Source: Bacteroidales bacterium
GTDB taxonomy: Bacteria > Bacteroidota > Bacteroidia > Bacteroidales > Lentimicrobiaceae
Direction of reading: 5' to 3'
DNA length: 64,000 nt
Assembly: GCA_016705005.1 (NCBI GenBank)
Contig: JADIZB010000035.1
Location: 37,740-101,739 of the forward strand
Part shown: positions 55,509 to 63,469 of the stretch, one piece after another
How the letters are laid out: each line of letters opens with the position of its first letter
Position numbering within the stretch: position 1 is the stretch's first letter
Translations under genes and position numbers: made by a program
Notes under the pieces: model-generated
What the model was told of the DNA's origin: nothing
Database searches by the model: none
Seen by the model: the letters and a program-made list of their open reading frames with translations, nothing else

Positions 55509-56077
55509 ATTAACATAGAATTTCGTGATATCCGTTGTACTATGATACCAAACAAAAACTTAAGATTTACGCTTCCGGTTGCAGGCATATTGATATCTGA
55601 AGATACCAGCCAGTTAAAATCAGGAGCGGTATAGCCTAATGCAGCCGAACGGGTACCTGAATGAATATAAGTTGCACCCTGATTGGTAAATGAAGCAGGT
55701 GTACAAACAAACCAGGTATTTCCGGAAATCGGAACCAGACTGTTACCATTTAATCCACCCTGGGTTGCTGTATTACCCATAACACTCCAGCAGTTGAAAT
55801 CAGTGGTCATCGATTCAAAACCTTCGGTGTATGGTAAATCAATTGCATTGCATGAAGTTTTAAATGTATTGGGCCCTGACCAGTCGCTTTGTCCTGTTCC
55901 GCCTCCGGCTTCACAATCGGCACGGACGTACCAATCGTAAGTTGTATTTGCGATACCACCAGACCAAGTGTATGACAAAGAATTATGGTCGTTAACAGTA
56001 GGTGCAGAGCCTTCTATCGGGGCAGGATCACCGGATGTCACAATATAGATATCAAAAATGATGTTGAACTTGTCCAA
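55397..56077 (-). CDS. Split giant T9SS protein, fragment 5 (FN3-like and jelly-roll domains)
   Basis: 226 residues. It continues an FN3-like domain (D-I-Y-I-V-T-S-G-D-P-A-P, T-Y-D-W-Y-V-R-A-D-C) and starts a choice-of-anchor J-type domain (L-P-Y-T-E-G-F-E-S, W-L-V-S-S-D-I-N-M-P). The junction to fragment 6 is a TTT run near 55563, where one extra T restores F-W-Y-H-S-T-T-D. Confidence 0.7.
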   Translation of the reverse strand: MDKFNIIFDIYIVTSGDPAPIEGSAPTVNDHNSLSYTWSGGIANTTYDWYVRADCEAGGGTGQSDWSGPNTFKTSCNAIDLPYTEGFESMTTDFNCWSVMGNTATQGGLNGNSLVPISGNTWFVCTPASFTNQGATYIHSGTRSAALGYTAPDFNWLVSSDINMPATGSVNLKFLFGIIVQRISRNSMLMCWLMVSGIQCLPIIPLRMKINMLLRWLFLWTLTSEK

Positions 56078-57042
56078 CTCAGATCAGCTCCTGAAACATT
56101 TATATCAGATACAATCTGAGCTGTTGGTTTAGCACATGCCGGTGGTGTACAATTCGTAGTACCTGTATAAAGTGAAGTGTTTTGAGCTCCCGAACCCGGG
56201 CCCCTATAATAAATTGAATTCCCGAAAGCATCTAGAATTTCAATACCAACTTCTTCCGGATATGTTCCACCTGTATTCCAGAAGAGTTCAAAACCGTTAC
56301 CGTCGCACAAGCCAACCAACACATCCACTGGTGCAGTTCCTGTTGTTGTGTGAGCAAGTGTCTGAACAGTAATCCCACCCTGTTTAACCGCCATGGTATT
56401 GCCATTCCATCCGTCTCCATATGCATCGGTCATTCGGAATGTATAATTGCATTGATCAACAGGATCGCATAACAATGTGGTAAACGAATTTGGCCCTGTC
56501 CAGGTGCTTACGCCTGCTCCACCTCCTGCATCACAATCGGTACGAACCCACCAATAATAAGGTGTGGCCGGGCTTCCATCTGCCCAGGTGTATGAGTTTC
56601 CAGAAACGTTATCAGCCGTTGGTGTTGTAAGTCCATCCGGAGCCGGGGTTGCAGCACTCTGGATAAAGATATCAAAGAATGAATCAGGGCTGGTCCAGCC
56701 AAGATCTGCTCCAACGGAGTTTTTGTTTGAAACTGTTTGTAATGTTGGTTCAAGACAGCTGGGGAGTGCTTCTATAGTAATATCATCAACATACACACCC
56801 TGATATGTGCTGGTACCGACAAACTTTAAAGCTACATAAACCCCGGAGCCAACGTATGAATTAAAATCAACAACTCTTTCTGTCCATGTACTTGAAGTTG
56901 CATAAGATGCGATTTCAACAAACGACGATGCATTTGTCGGGTCGGACATAACTCCAACTTTTATAGGGTAAGTGCTATAACTATATGCCCATAATTTAAC
57001 TCTGACAGTATTCAAACTCTGCAAAATTGCAGGTGAGATCAA
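56038..57042 (-). CDS. Split giant T9SS protein, fragment 4 (jelly-roll and FN3-like domains)
   Basis: 334 residues: end of a jelly-roll domain (Y-Q-G-V-Y-V-D-D-I-T-I-E), an FN3-like domain (D-L-G-W-T-S-P-D-S-F-F-D-I-F-I), a disulfide-rich insert with D-A-Y-G-D-G-W-N-G-N, and the beginning of a second FN3-like domain. It breaks in a TTTTT run near 56060. One more T would give S-F-F-D-I-Y-I, matching the first FN3 copy exactly in form. Confidence 0.7.
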   Translation of the reverse strand: MISPAILQSLNTVRVKLWAYSYSTYPIKVGVMSDPTNASSFVEIASYATSSTWTERVVDFNSYVGSGVYVALKFVGTSTYQGVYVDDITIEALPSCLEPTLQTVSNKNSVGADLGWTSPDSFFDIFIQSAATPAPDGLTTPTADNVSGNSYTWADGSPATPYYWWVRTDCDAGGGAGVSTWTGPNSFTTLLCDPVDQCNYTFRMTDAYGDGWNGNTMAVKQGGITVQTLAHTTTGTAPVDVLVGLCDGNGFELFWNTGGTYPEEVGIEILDAFGNSIYYRGPGSGAQNTSLYTGTTNCTPPACAKPTAQIVSDINVSGADLSWTSSTSFLISIL

Positions 57043-57049
57043 ATATACT

Positions 57050-57844
57050 TCAGATGCGGCATCGCCAGAGTTTGAAAGATAAACTCCATAAGGTGAAGAA
57101 TGATTTGTTGTAGTGGTTGTAACATTTGCTGGAGGTAGAGACTATTTTTTTCGTCCAGCAATCGGGTAGGTTGGGTGTTGTAACTGCATTGAAGTCTTCT
57201 GAAACTGGCAATGCCATAGCATCACAAGGTGAAATTCCAGTTAAGGCAACGCTTATGCTGCTTGCCCCTCCGCCAGAATTAGCAATATTACCTGAATATA
57301 AAGTATTGGAAGTAGTCGGTCTAAACACAACATATATTGTAGTGTTAAGAATACCTCCAAAATATGAAACATTAATAGGATCTGAACTATATGGGCCACC
57401 CGTCATTTCCGAAACTTCAAAATTCGTTGGAGGGATAATCGTAATTTCACCTGCGGGAGGATCAAGATTAAGTCCGGTTAGTGAATAGCTATATTCAATG
57501 GAAGTACCACCTGAAACGACTGATCCAAAAGATATTGAAGTGGGGTCAACTGATAATGCAGGAGCTGTTGCAGGAATAATATTCACAAGGTAATCATGAG
57601 CCTGACCATAAGCAGAACCAGATGCCCCACAAGCCTGCGCTGATGTTGGCTGGCTGTCATCTCCGCCTCTTACACTCATTCGAGTAATTCCCAGAGAAGC
57701 ACCAACAGGGACTGCAATCACAACAGTGGCAGTTCCTGATGCCCCCTGCATTGGTTCCTGATGTAAAGAATTCTGTGGTTTCGAAAGTGCCATTATGATT
57801 AAAATCGATCCAAACGCCATTATATTGAGCAGCGTCTGAGCCAA
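57050..57844 (-). CDS. Split giant T9SS protein, fragment 3 (ASPM-SPD2-Hydin-like segment)
   Basis: 264 residues. The useful part begins near 57750 (A-S-G-T-A-T-V-V-I-A-V-P-V-G-A-S-L-G), completing a GEVED-type domain. It continues through a choice-of-anchor/ASPM-like segment (P-T-S-I-S-F-G-S-V-V-S-G-G) to the start of a jelly-roll domain (V-S-E-D-F-N-A-V-T-T-P-N-L-P-D-C-W-T-K-K). After that the frame slips by one base near 57140; the sequence continues in the neighbouring frame as P-P-A-N-V-T-T-T-T-T. Confidence 0.7.
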   Translation of the reverse strand: MAQTLLNIMAFGSILIIMALSKPQNSLHQEPMQGASGTATVVIAVPVGASLGITRMSVRGGDDSQPTSAQACGASGSAYGQAHDYLVNIIPATAPALSVDPTSISFGSVVSGGTSIEYSYSLTGLNLDPPAGEITIIPPTNFEVSEMTGGPYSSDPINVSYFGGILNTTIYVVFRPTTSNTLYSGNIANSGGGASSISVALTGISPCDAMALPVSEDFNAVTTPNLPDCWTKKIVSTSSKCYNHYNKSFFTLWSLSFKLWRCRI

Positions 57845-58091
57845 AGGTAAGGGATAAATTTGAGCTGAAACCTTGAATTAATTCCGGAACAGCATTCTGT
57901 GTAGTTGTGTAATCATAATAATACGGAGCGACATTACCAATAGTCGCCTGAGATAGAGCGCCTAATGTTACCTGTGATATTAAATCACTTGCTCCTCCCG
58001 AACTGTAGGAGGGTAAACAATAACAGTTTATCCATGAGTTCATTCCCACCAATATCGGGTTTGAAGTACCGGTATTGCCGCTACAAGTCAC
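57657..58091 (-). CDS. Split giant T9SS protein, fragment 2 (GEVED-like domain)
   Basis: 144 residues. It contains the GEVED-type signature G-V-W-I-D-F-N-H-N-G-T-F-E-T-T-E-F-F. It joins fragment 3 at a GGGGG run near 57748, where the sense changes from frame to frame (N-A-G-[G]-A-S-G-T-A-T). It is translated from a chance ATG. The homologous sequence starts upstream, in Y-Y-R-C-E-V. Confidence 0.7.
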   Translation of the reverse strand: MTCSGNTGTSNPILVGMNSWINCYCLPSYSSGGASDLISQVTLGALSQATIGNVAPYYYDYTTTQNAVPELIQGFSSNLSLTFGSDAAQYNGVWIDFNHNGTFETTEFFTSGTNAGGIRNCHCCDCSPCWCFSGNYSNECKRRR

Positions 58092-58885
58092 TTCGCATCG
58101 GTAGTAGGTTTCATTAGATTGTGAAGTCGTAAGTGTTGAAGATGTCCCGAGATTCGTCCAAGGATCTGCACCTGAAAGTGAAGATTGCCATTGATATGTA
58201 ACTCCCGAACCAGGGTGGTATTTTGCAATGAAAGGGTAAAGTTAACGCCGGAACAAACCGGGTTTAAAGTGGAGAGCGTGTTATCGGGATCAGGAGTTCT
58301 TGAGCATGCTGCAGTAACAATTTCAAATTGGATATTTGGCCTATTATAGGAAAGTGACATTGTTGGTGGATTAGAGGAATCTGAACCTCCAACTCGCATT
58401 CTATAATTTGGTGAAGTAGAGGTGTATCGCCAATAAGAATGTGGTGATGTATAAGGTGCATTTTGAGTCCTAACAGAAACCAAAAGGTTGCTAGTCCCAC
58501 TATAAGAAAAATCAGTTATATCAACCTCAAACCAACCACCACCAATACCTAAATCAATGTTTGAGATAGAAGCAACAAGTGTACCTGGCTCTTCCCAGGC
58601 TGTTCCTGATAGTATTGAAGATGATGTTTCCTTCAACCAAATCTCAGTAATACCTATTGCAGCAGCATTAGCACCAGCATCATTACGGTACCATCTTAAA
58701 TGAGTTATGTTTCCCCCAGTTGTTAATTCACTTGCTAGAAATAACATCTGGGATCTTGAATAAACAAAATAGTCGCACAATGGATAACGGCTTGTTGATG
58801 TTCCTGTTCCAATCGTAATTGTCTGCCCCCAAGAGCTACCTGCCCATAAAACCATTGCAAAAACTGCGAGTAATAATTTTTTCAT
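58088..58885 (-). CDS. Split giant T9SS protein, fragment 1 (N-terminus with signal peptide)
   Basis: 265 residues starting at ATG 58885: signal peptide (M-K-K-L-L-L-A-V-F-A-M-V-L-W-A-G to S-W-G-Q, residue 21), then a beta-sandwich domain (T-S-T-S-R-Y-P-L-C-D-Y-F) and the start of an Ig-like segment (V-C-S-G-V-N-F-T-L-S-L-Q-N-T-T-L). The frame slips near 58215; the true continuation is G-S-G-V-T-Y-Q-W-Q-S-S. Together fragments 1-7 describe one gene of about 1,650 residues (53906-58885). Confidence 0.8.
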   Translation of the reverse strand: MKKLLLAVFAMVLWAGSSWGQTITIGTGTSTSRYPLCDYFVYSRSQMLFLASELTTGGNITHLRWYRNDAGANAAAIGITEIWLKETSSSILSGTAWEEPGTLVASISNIDLGIGGGWFEVDITDFSYSGTSNLLVSVRTQNAPYTSPHSYWRYTSTSPNYRMRVGGSDSSNPPTMSLSYNRPNIQFEIVTAACSRTPDPDNTLSTLNPVCSGVNFTLSLQNTTLVRELHINGNLHFQVQILGRISGHLQHLRLHNLMKPTTDAK

Positions 58886-59587
58886 AAACTAAAATTTAAA
58901 AATTGGTTGGTTAAATACTTTAAGTGAAATGAGGATATAACCTCTAACTATTTATTTTACAAGATATTACGAATTATAAACAACAATAGCTCCCGCCATT
59001 TTTTGGCCAAGTAGCTGAAAATAAATGCATTGTATTAGTAATGAGGAGTTTGGCGGGTAATTGAGTAAAGCAAATATAAGGTGAGTGCAGGAACATTTTT
59101 TTTGGAAATAGGTTCGGATTCTTAAATCAGATTCAGAAAAAAATCAAAGAATATCCGATTTATAATTCCGGACTGTAATAAATTTTATTCCGAAGCATTA
59201 TAATTTTACAAGGAAGTAAAAGAAGGTAATAATAGACTGTTATTCAAGTGTATAAATCAAATGAGATTTGATCAGATGGCGTAAATTTTATTTAATGCGA
59301 AATTCTGCAGGCGGCTGATTACTAAAAATAACGGAAGTGGTACAAAATCAGGAATCCGGATTCAAGATATCAAAATATGCTATTAATGCATTGACTATAT
59401 GATAATTACAATTTTTGAAATTAGAAGAATAGCAACTGAATGGACTGTTGGTACAGGTATAAATACAAAAAATCATGCCATTCGGGGGATATCAGAGGCT
59501 TCAATAACCGCAATATACGGTTCAATAAGCCTGAATTCAGACAGGAAAAGCAGAAATTATATGGATGATGAGAAAATAATTGATTTT
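58886..59587. other. 702-bp AT-rich gap
   Basis: No convincing gene. A plus-strand ORF at 59399-59665 has no family resemblance and overlaps the T9SS gene on the other strand. I see no clear promoter or repeat. Confidence 0.4.
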
Positions 59588-61225
59588 TTACTGTATGATG
59601 ACCTTTTTCACCAAAGACCGGTTTTCAGTAGTAATCTGAACCAGGTAGATACCCGGGACCCATAAACGGGTGCTTACCGAAGAGAGTGTTTCAGATGTCA
59701 ACTTCCCATGATAAACCTTTTGCCCCGAAACAGAAGTGATTCGTACATCGGCCCCGGTTTTTTCCGGCGATTTGATATAAATCACATCGCCCGAAGCATA
59801 GGCCTGAAAATCAATACCTTCTTCCTGTGCAGGAATACCCACCGGGCTGAAATGCAGCATAAAGCGGTTTTCATCATCACCTGAGGTTCCGTTGAAAGCG
59901 TAGGATGTTCCGGCCTCCAGGATTATGGTTGCACCGGTAACTCTGTCTTCCAGCACGATCTGGCGGTCAAAGGTGAACTCTTCGGCTTTAAGGGTGTATG
60001 TCGCATTTAAACCCGGCCTGAAGCCCATTTCGATGCCGGATGGTACATCAGAAGAACCAACAGTGTTCACCGCAGCCTTTTCGCCGGGTTGAATCATGGT
60101 GTATAGGTGCGGAGCTATATCACTCCCGGTAATCTTGTGACCGTCATACGCCGGATCAAAAAATCCGGTGGCATCATGCTTAAGCCGGACGATGGTTTCA
60201 TCAAAAGTCGCATTAACTGAATTGGTGATCCTCAGCTTCAGGTAGTCGGCAGGGATTTCCTTGTAAAATGCTGTCAGACTGTGAGTGCGGGCTGCAGATG
60301 GCAGGGTAATGCTGTTGATGGCATCTGTCACCTGGACAAAGAAGCCCTGGTTGGCCGGAATAATGTCGTTGGGATTGGCCAGTGATGTATAGTTTTGTGC
60401 CGTTTCATTCCATACAGAGGCCACGCCTCCCACATTGGCCAATGCCCAGTTGCCGTCGTTCCATTTCAGTGCACTCGGATAAGGGTTTCCCAGTAAATGG
60501 TAACCAATATAATAGGAACTCCCTGTTTTGCTGAGATTTGATAATGAGATATCAGCAACATTCAATTCCCCGGCAAATGTCTTTGTTCCCCCATCGTCAT
60601 ACGACACCAGGTATCCGGTGCCCGGAATAAAGGATGTGATGTTGTTGGCACCAACTTTCTGGTTCAGCCATGCATTGGTATTTTCACCCCAGGCATAAAA
60701 GTCATAAGGGTCTGCTGTAAAACCACCGTTGACCAGTAACTGGTTTTCGACCGGTGAAGAGAGCAGGTGCCAGCCATCCATACCATTGGCCCAGTCGGCA
60801 TTGGAAACCTGCCTCTGCATGGTACCCGGTACATTCGCATTGTGATGTATCAGTGAACTGCCATTCTGCAGCATCAATCCGGAATTTCCGTTGCCGTTCT
60901 GAAGGTCATCGGTAACCGTAAGTGTATTGCCTTCCGGAATGGTCAGTACTCCACCGGCACCAATATTCACAACAGGATAGGTATAGTCGCCGTCCAGTGT
61001 TGCTTCTGCTGAAATGTTGGCTTCCTCAGCTGAAGTAGGAACGACACCGTCGATCCAGTTGCCCGGGGTACTCCAGCTGCCATTGGTCTGAAACCAGTTG
61101 GTCAGGTGTTTTCCGGATAAGCTGCCGGTAAACGCGCCGGAACCATTGCCTCCTGTATACTGCGCCTGGAGCATCAAACAGGAAAAAAGGAAGGGAACAA
61201 ATATGATCAGTATCTTTTTCATCAT
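59588..61225 (-). CDS. T9SS surface protein (545 residues)
   Basis: An intact gene: signal peptide (M-M-K-K-I-L-I-I-F-V to L-Q-A-Q, residue 21), then the shared block seen in its neighbours (W-S-T-P-G-N-W, G-M-D-G-W-H-L-L-S-S-P-V-E-N-Q, A-W-L-N-Q-K-V). A central beta domain follows, then a T9SS type A sorting domain (V-R-I-T-S-V-S-G-Q-K-V-Y-H-G, L-W-V-P-G-I-Y-L-V-Q-I-T, final K-K-V-I-I-Q). It is the only undamaged full-length member of this block type in the window and a useful reference for the broken ones. Confidence 0.85.
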   Translation of the reverse strand: MMKKILIIFVPFLFSCLMLQAQYTGGNGSGAFTGSLSGKHLTNWFQTNGSWSTPGNWIDGVVPTSAEEANISAEATLDGDYTYPVVNIGAGGVLTIPEGNTLTVTDDLQNGNGNSGLMLQNGSSLIHHNANVPGTMQRQVSNADWANGMDGWHLLSSPVENQLLVNGGFTADPYDFYAWGENTNAWLNQKVGANNITSFIPGTGYLVSYDDGGTKTFAGELNVADISLSNLSKTGSSYYIGYHLLGNPYPSALKWNDGNWALANVGGVASVWNETAQNYTSLANPNDIIPANQGFFVQVTDAINSITLPSAARTHSLTAFYKEIPADYLKLRITNSVNATFDETIVRLKHDATGFFDPAYDGHKITGSDIAPHLYTMIQPGEKAAVNTVGSSDVPSGIEMGFRPGLNATYTLKAEEFTFDRQIVLEDRVTGATIILEAGTSYAFNGTSGDDENRFMLHFSPVGIPAQEEGIDFQAYASGDVIYIKSPEKTGADVRITSVSGQKVYHGKLTSETLSSVSTRLWVPGIYLVQITTENRSLVKKVIIQ

Positions 61226-61264
61226 TCTAAGAATTAATTAGCGATTCGCGGGATAAAAGTTATA

Positions 61265-62149
61265 TCAGGGGGCCGTACGGATTCCACGTCCTCCGAATCG
61301 TTCGCGGCGGCGGTCGGTTCCATGGGCACCATCACTCCTGTCGCTCATGCGGATAATCACAGAGGCGCTTGCCCAGTATCCGGCCCTGAAGCCTGAACCA
61401 AGCCCGTCGGTTCCCGGCCAGTTGGAAACATTCGCATTTCCCGTGACATCAAGCAGTCCGTTACCATGCTGACCATCAAAAGCCCTGCCCTGCGGGTTCC
61501 CTATCGTTATTGGTCTCTCCCAGAGGTTTCCACTCATATCAAGAATGCCATAATAAGTAGCCCCGGATTGTGCCCTGGTGGTTGCCGCTTTGGCAAACAT
61601 TCCACCCCGGCATGGACCCAGAATCCCGTTGCCATAGGTGCAATTGGCATTGCTCACTGAACTGACTTCGCTGGCTGTCCCACCATTGGTTAAACCGGTA
61701 TTCAGCGTAATGGATGCAGTACCCCATGCATATTCATTTGCAACAGGAGTTTGTGGTCCGCGGCAGGCTTTCTCAAATTCCAGCTCTGTCATCGGCCTTA
61801 ATCCGGCCCAGTCCAGGTAAGCCATGGCATCGGCCCAGCTGAGATAAACGCAGGCAATGTTCTGTCCATCGTCGGTCTCATTGGGTATGTCGTTCATATT
61901 CAGATCACAATAAAATGTGATGGGATTGGTAGCATGTATTACAGCATCACAGCGGATACCACTGCGCCTTTCAGGTGTTGTATAACCATTCGACCCGGCA
62001 TCAAGCGTAACCATCACATAACGATTGGTTACGCTGGTTACGCCGGAACCAAGTGCTGCCGAAGTACGGGTATTTTGTTGTGTTCTTGTCAGCAGATTTA
62101 AAAAATCAACATAGGCCTGCTGCGAAATCTCATACTTCATCACATACAT
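61265..62149 (-). CDS. Secreted SUMF1/FGE-like protein, 3' part after a frameshift
   Basis: 294 residues holding most of a SUMF1 (formylglycine-generating enzyme-like) domain: V-M-K-Y-E-I-S-Q-Q-A-Y-V-D-F-L, N-I-A-C-V-Y-L-S-W-A-D-A-M-A-Y-L-D-W, R-P-M-T-E-L-E-F-E-K-A-C-R-G and M-S-G-N-L-W-E. The C-terminus (R-M-S-D-R-S, then G-G-R-G-I-R) keeps the family ending but lacks the paired cysteines of true FGE, so enzymatic sulfatase maturation is unlikely. Continuous with the gene at 62140: one more G in the GGGG run near 62185 would join them (G-A-G-T-G-S-F-P-K-G-Y-N-A-M). Confidence 0.8.
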   Translation of the reverse strand: MYVMKYEISQQAYVDFLNLLTRTQQNTRTSAALGSGVTSVTNRYVMVTLDAGSNGYTTPERRSGIRCDAVIHATNPITFYCDLNMNDIPNETDDGQNIACVYLSWADAMAYLDWAGLRPMTELEFEKACRGPQTPVANEYAWGTASITLNTGLTNGGTASEVSSVSNANCTYGNGILGPCRGGMFAKAATTRAQSGATYYGILDMSGNLWERPITIGNPQGRAFDGQHGNGLLDVTGNANVSNWPGTDGLGSGFRAGYWASASVIIRMSDRSDGAHGTDRRRERFGGRGIRTAP

Positions 62150-62820
62150 CGCATTATATCCCTTAGGAAAGCTGCCGGTACCGGCCCCAGGCCATCACCT
62201 GAGTTGGAAGAAATGTTATAATACAGATTCCCCTGTTGAAGCACTGTTATTTCGCCTTCATTATTAACCAGATAAGATGATGACGAGGTTGGGTAACTGT
62301 ACAGGTGGCTTGTTTCAGTGCCACCGCTGCCCAGAAAAAAAGAGCCCTGTGGAACATAAACCATTTCGGTAGCAAACACCTTAACATCAACGATATCCGT
62401 ATTAACTACCCCATCTATTCCATAATCCCAGCGAAGCTTTACACCCGTTTTGCTGAAAGTCCCGGAACCATCTGCAGACCTGTACAGAAACACACCGCTA
62501 TTGTCTTCGGGCGCGGATATCGTGCTTCCTTCCGGGGCCAGGTGATCGGCTGCCCGTAATGTCGCATGCGACCAGTTACCACTTGCGACCCGGTATTTGA
62601 CAAAAATCCAGGCTGCATCCCAGTTTGTTGGGGCAGAACCGGTGCGCCATGAGTTCTCCCATGAAATATCGAACCTGACAAAAGTATAATTGTCAGCAAC
62701 ATTCTGGCCGGTAAGACTGACGTTGGTGACTGAAATGTTATTGGCATTGCCTGCGGAAGCCAGGGTAATGGCCAGGCCAGCCAGCAGCAACATTATGTTT
62801 CGTTGAATAGTTCTGAACAT
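62140..62820 (-). CDS. Secreted SUMF1/FGE-like protein, 5' part (signal peptide and beta domain)
   Basis: 226 residues: signal peptide (residues 1-26), an Ig-like beta domain (V-R-F-D-I-S-W-E-N-S-W-R and A-W-I-F-V-K-Y-R) and the opening of the SUMF1 domain (E-M-V-Y-V-P-Q-G-S-F-F-L-G-S-G). It ends in the wrong frame (P-V-P-A-A-F-L-R-D-I-M-R-C-M). Together with 61265-62149 it encodes one ~518-residue exported protein, comparable to other envelope SUMF1 proteins of Bacteroidota. Confidence 0.8.
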   Translation of the reverse strand: MFRTIQRNIMLLLAGLAITLASAGNANNISVTNVSLTGQNVADNYTFVRFDISWENSWRTGSAPTNWDAAWIFVKYRVASGNWSHATLRAADHLAPEGSTISAPEDNSGVFLYRSADGSGTFSKTGVKLRWDYGIDGVVNTDIVDVKVFATEMVYVPQGSFFLGSGGTETSHLYSYPTSSSSYLVNNEGEITVLQQGNLYYNISSNSGDGLGPVPAAFLRDIMRCM

Positions 62821-63117
62821 AAAATGATATTTGGATTGTCATTCTTGTAAAACAAACGTATTTCAGAAGGCATTGATTAAATAAGCATACTCTATTAATC
62901 CCTGAAACGGGAAAAAGTTTTTTGAAATCATAAAAAAATACCAAAAAAAACAGAAATCCGTGTTTCCATCTGGATATCAGACCATTCATTGTATGAATCA
63001 GGGACTGTTTCCCGGAATAAAAGATCAAACGAATCCTGAAAGTTACAATATCAGCATAAAGATACTTAACGGACAGAAATTTTACATCACAAGTTCAGGT
63101 TCCTCTATGATAAGCAA
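62821..63117. other. 297-bp non-coding spacer
   Basis: AT-rich leader of the SUMF1 gene, with nothing recognisable. It ends at the hairpin that follows small-gene copy D. Confidence 0.4.
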
Positions 63118-63140
63118 GCCGCAGTTTATTCAACTGCGGC
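63118..63140 (-). terminator. Hairpin after small proline-rich gene copy D
   Basis: A perfect 9-bp stem GCCGCAGTT / AACTGCGGC with a five-base loop, 28 bases past the copy D stop. The T-run is weak. Confidence 0.5.
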
Positions 63141-63168
63141 CTGCCAGGTTATCCTTCAATAATCTCAA

Positions 63169-63417
63169 TTATTCCTTTTCCCGTCTGGCAGCGATCACTT
63201 TACCAGCACCCCAGGCTGCCCCAAGACCGATCAGGATAAATAAGCCTCCGCCGACAGGAGCGTTACCGCCCTGTGGTGGCTGGTTTGTTGTCTGACCATG
63301 CCCCCCGCCCGGAGGAGGAGGTGGAGGAGGACCACCCTGCGCAAAAATTGTTAAGTTCAAACCTAAGAATAATCCGATAATCAGAATTGTCTTAGTCAAT
63401 GGAATTATATTTTTCAT
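63169..63417 (-). CDS. Small proline-rich single-helix protein, copy D of the GGNAP[VL]G family
   Basis: 82 residues from M-K-N-I-I-P-L-T-K (ATG 63415-63417; an upstream in-frame start at 63462 is less likely). Signal peptide to I-F-A-Q (about 27), GG plus seven prolines, G-G-G-H-G-Q-T-T-N, Q-P-P-Q-G-G-N-A-P-V-G-G-G-L motif, hydrophobic helix, then A-A-R-R-E-K-E. The H-G-Q-T-T-N linker matches copy A rather than B and C. It lies only 52 bases behind a T9SS gene. Confidence 0.88.
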   Translation of the reverse strand: MKNIIPLTKTILIIGLFLGLNLTIFAQGGPPPPPPPGGGHGQTTNQPPQGGNAPVGGGLFILIGLGAAWGAGKVIAARREKE

Positions 63418-63469
63418 ACTCAGATTGTTATGCTTCATTAAACTTATAGTGCGGGAAAACAATCCCCTG

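Noticed and set aside
59399..59665. 88-codon plus-strand ORF before the T9SS gene at 59588
   Set aside because: Its 3' part overlaps the coding end of an intact minus-strand gene, it is AT-rich, and no family is recognisable.
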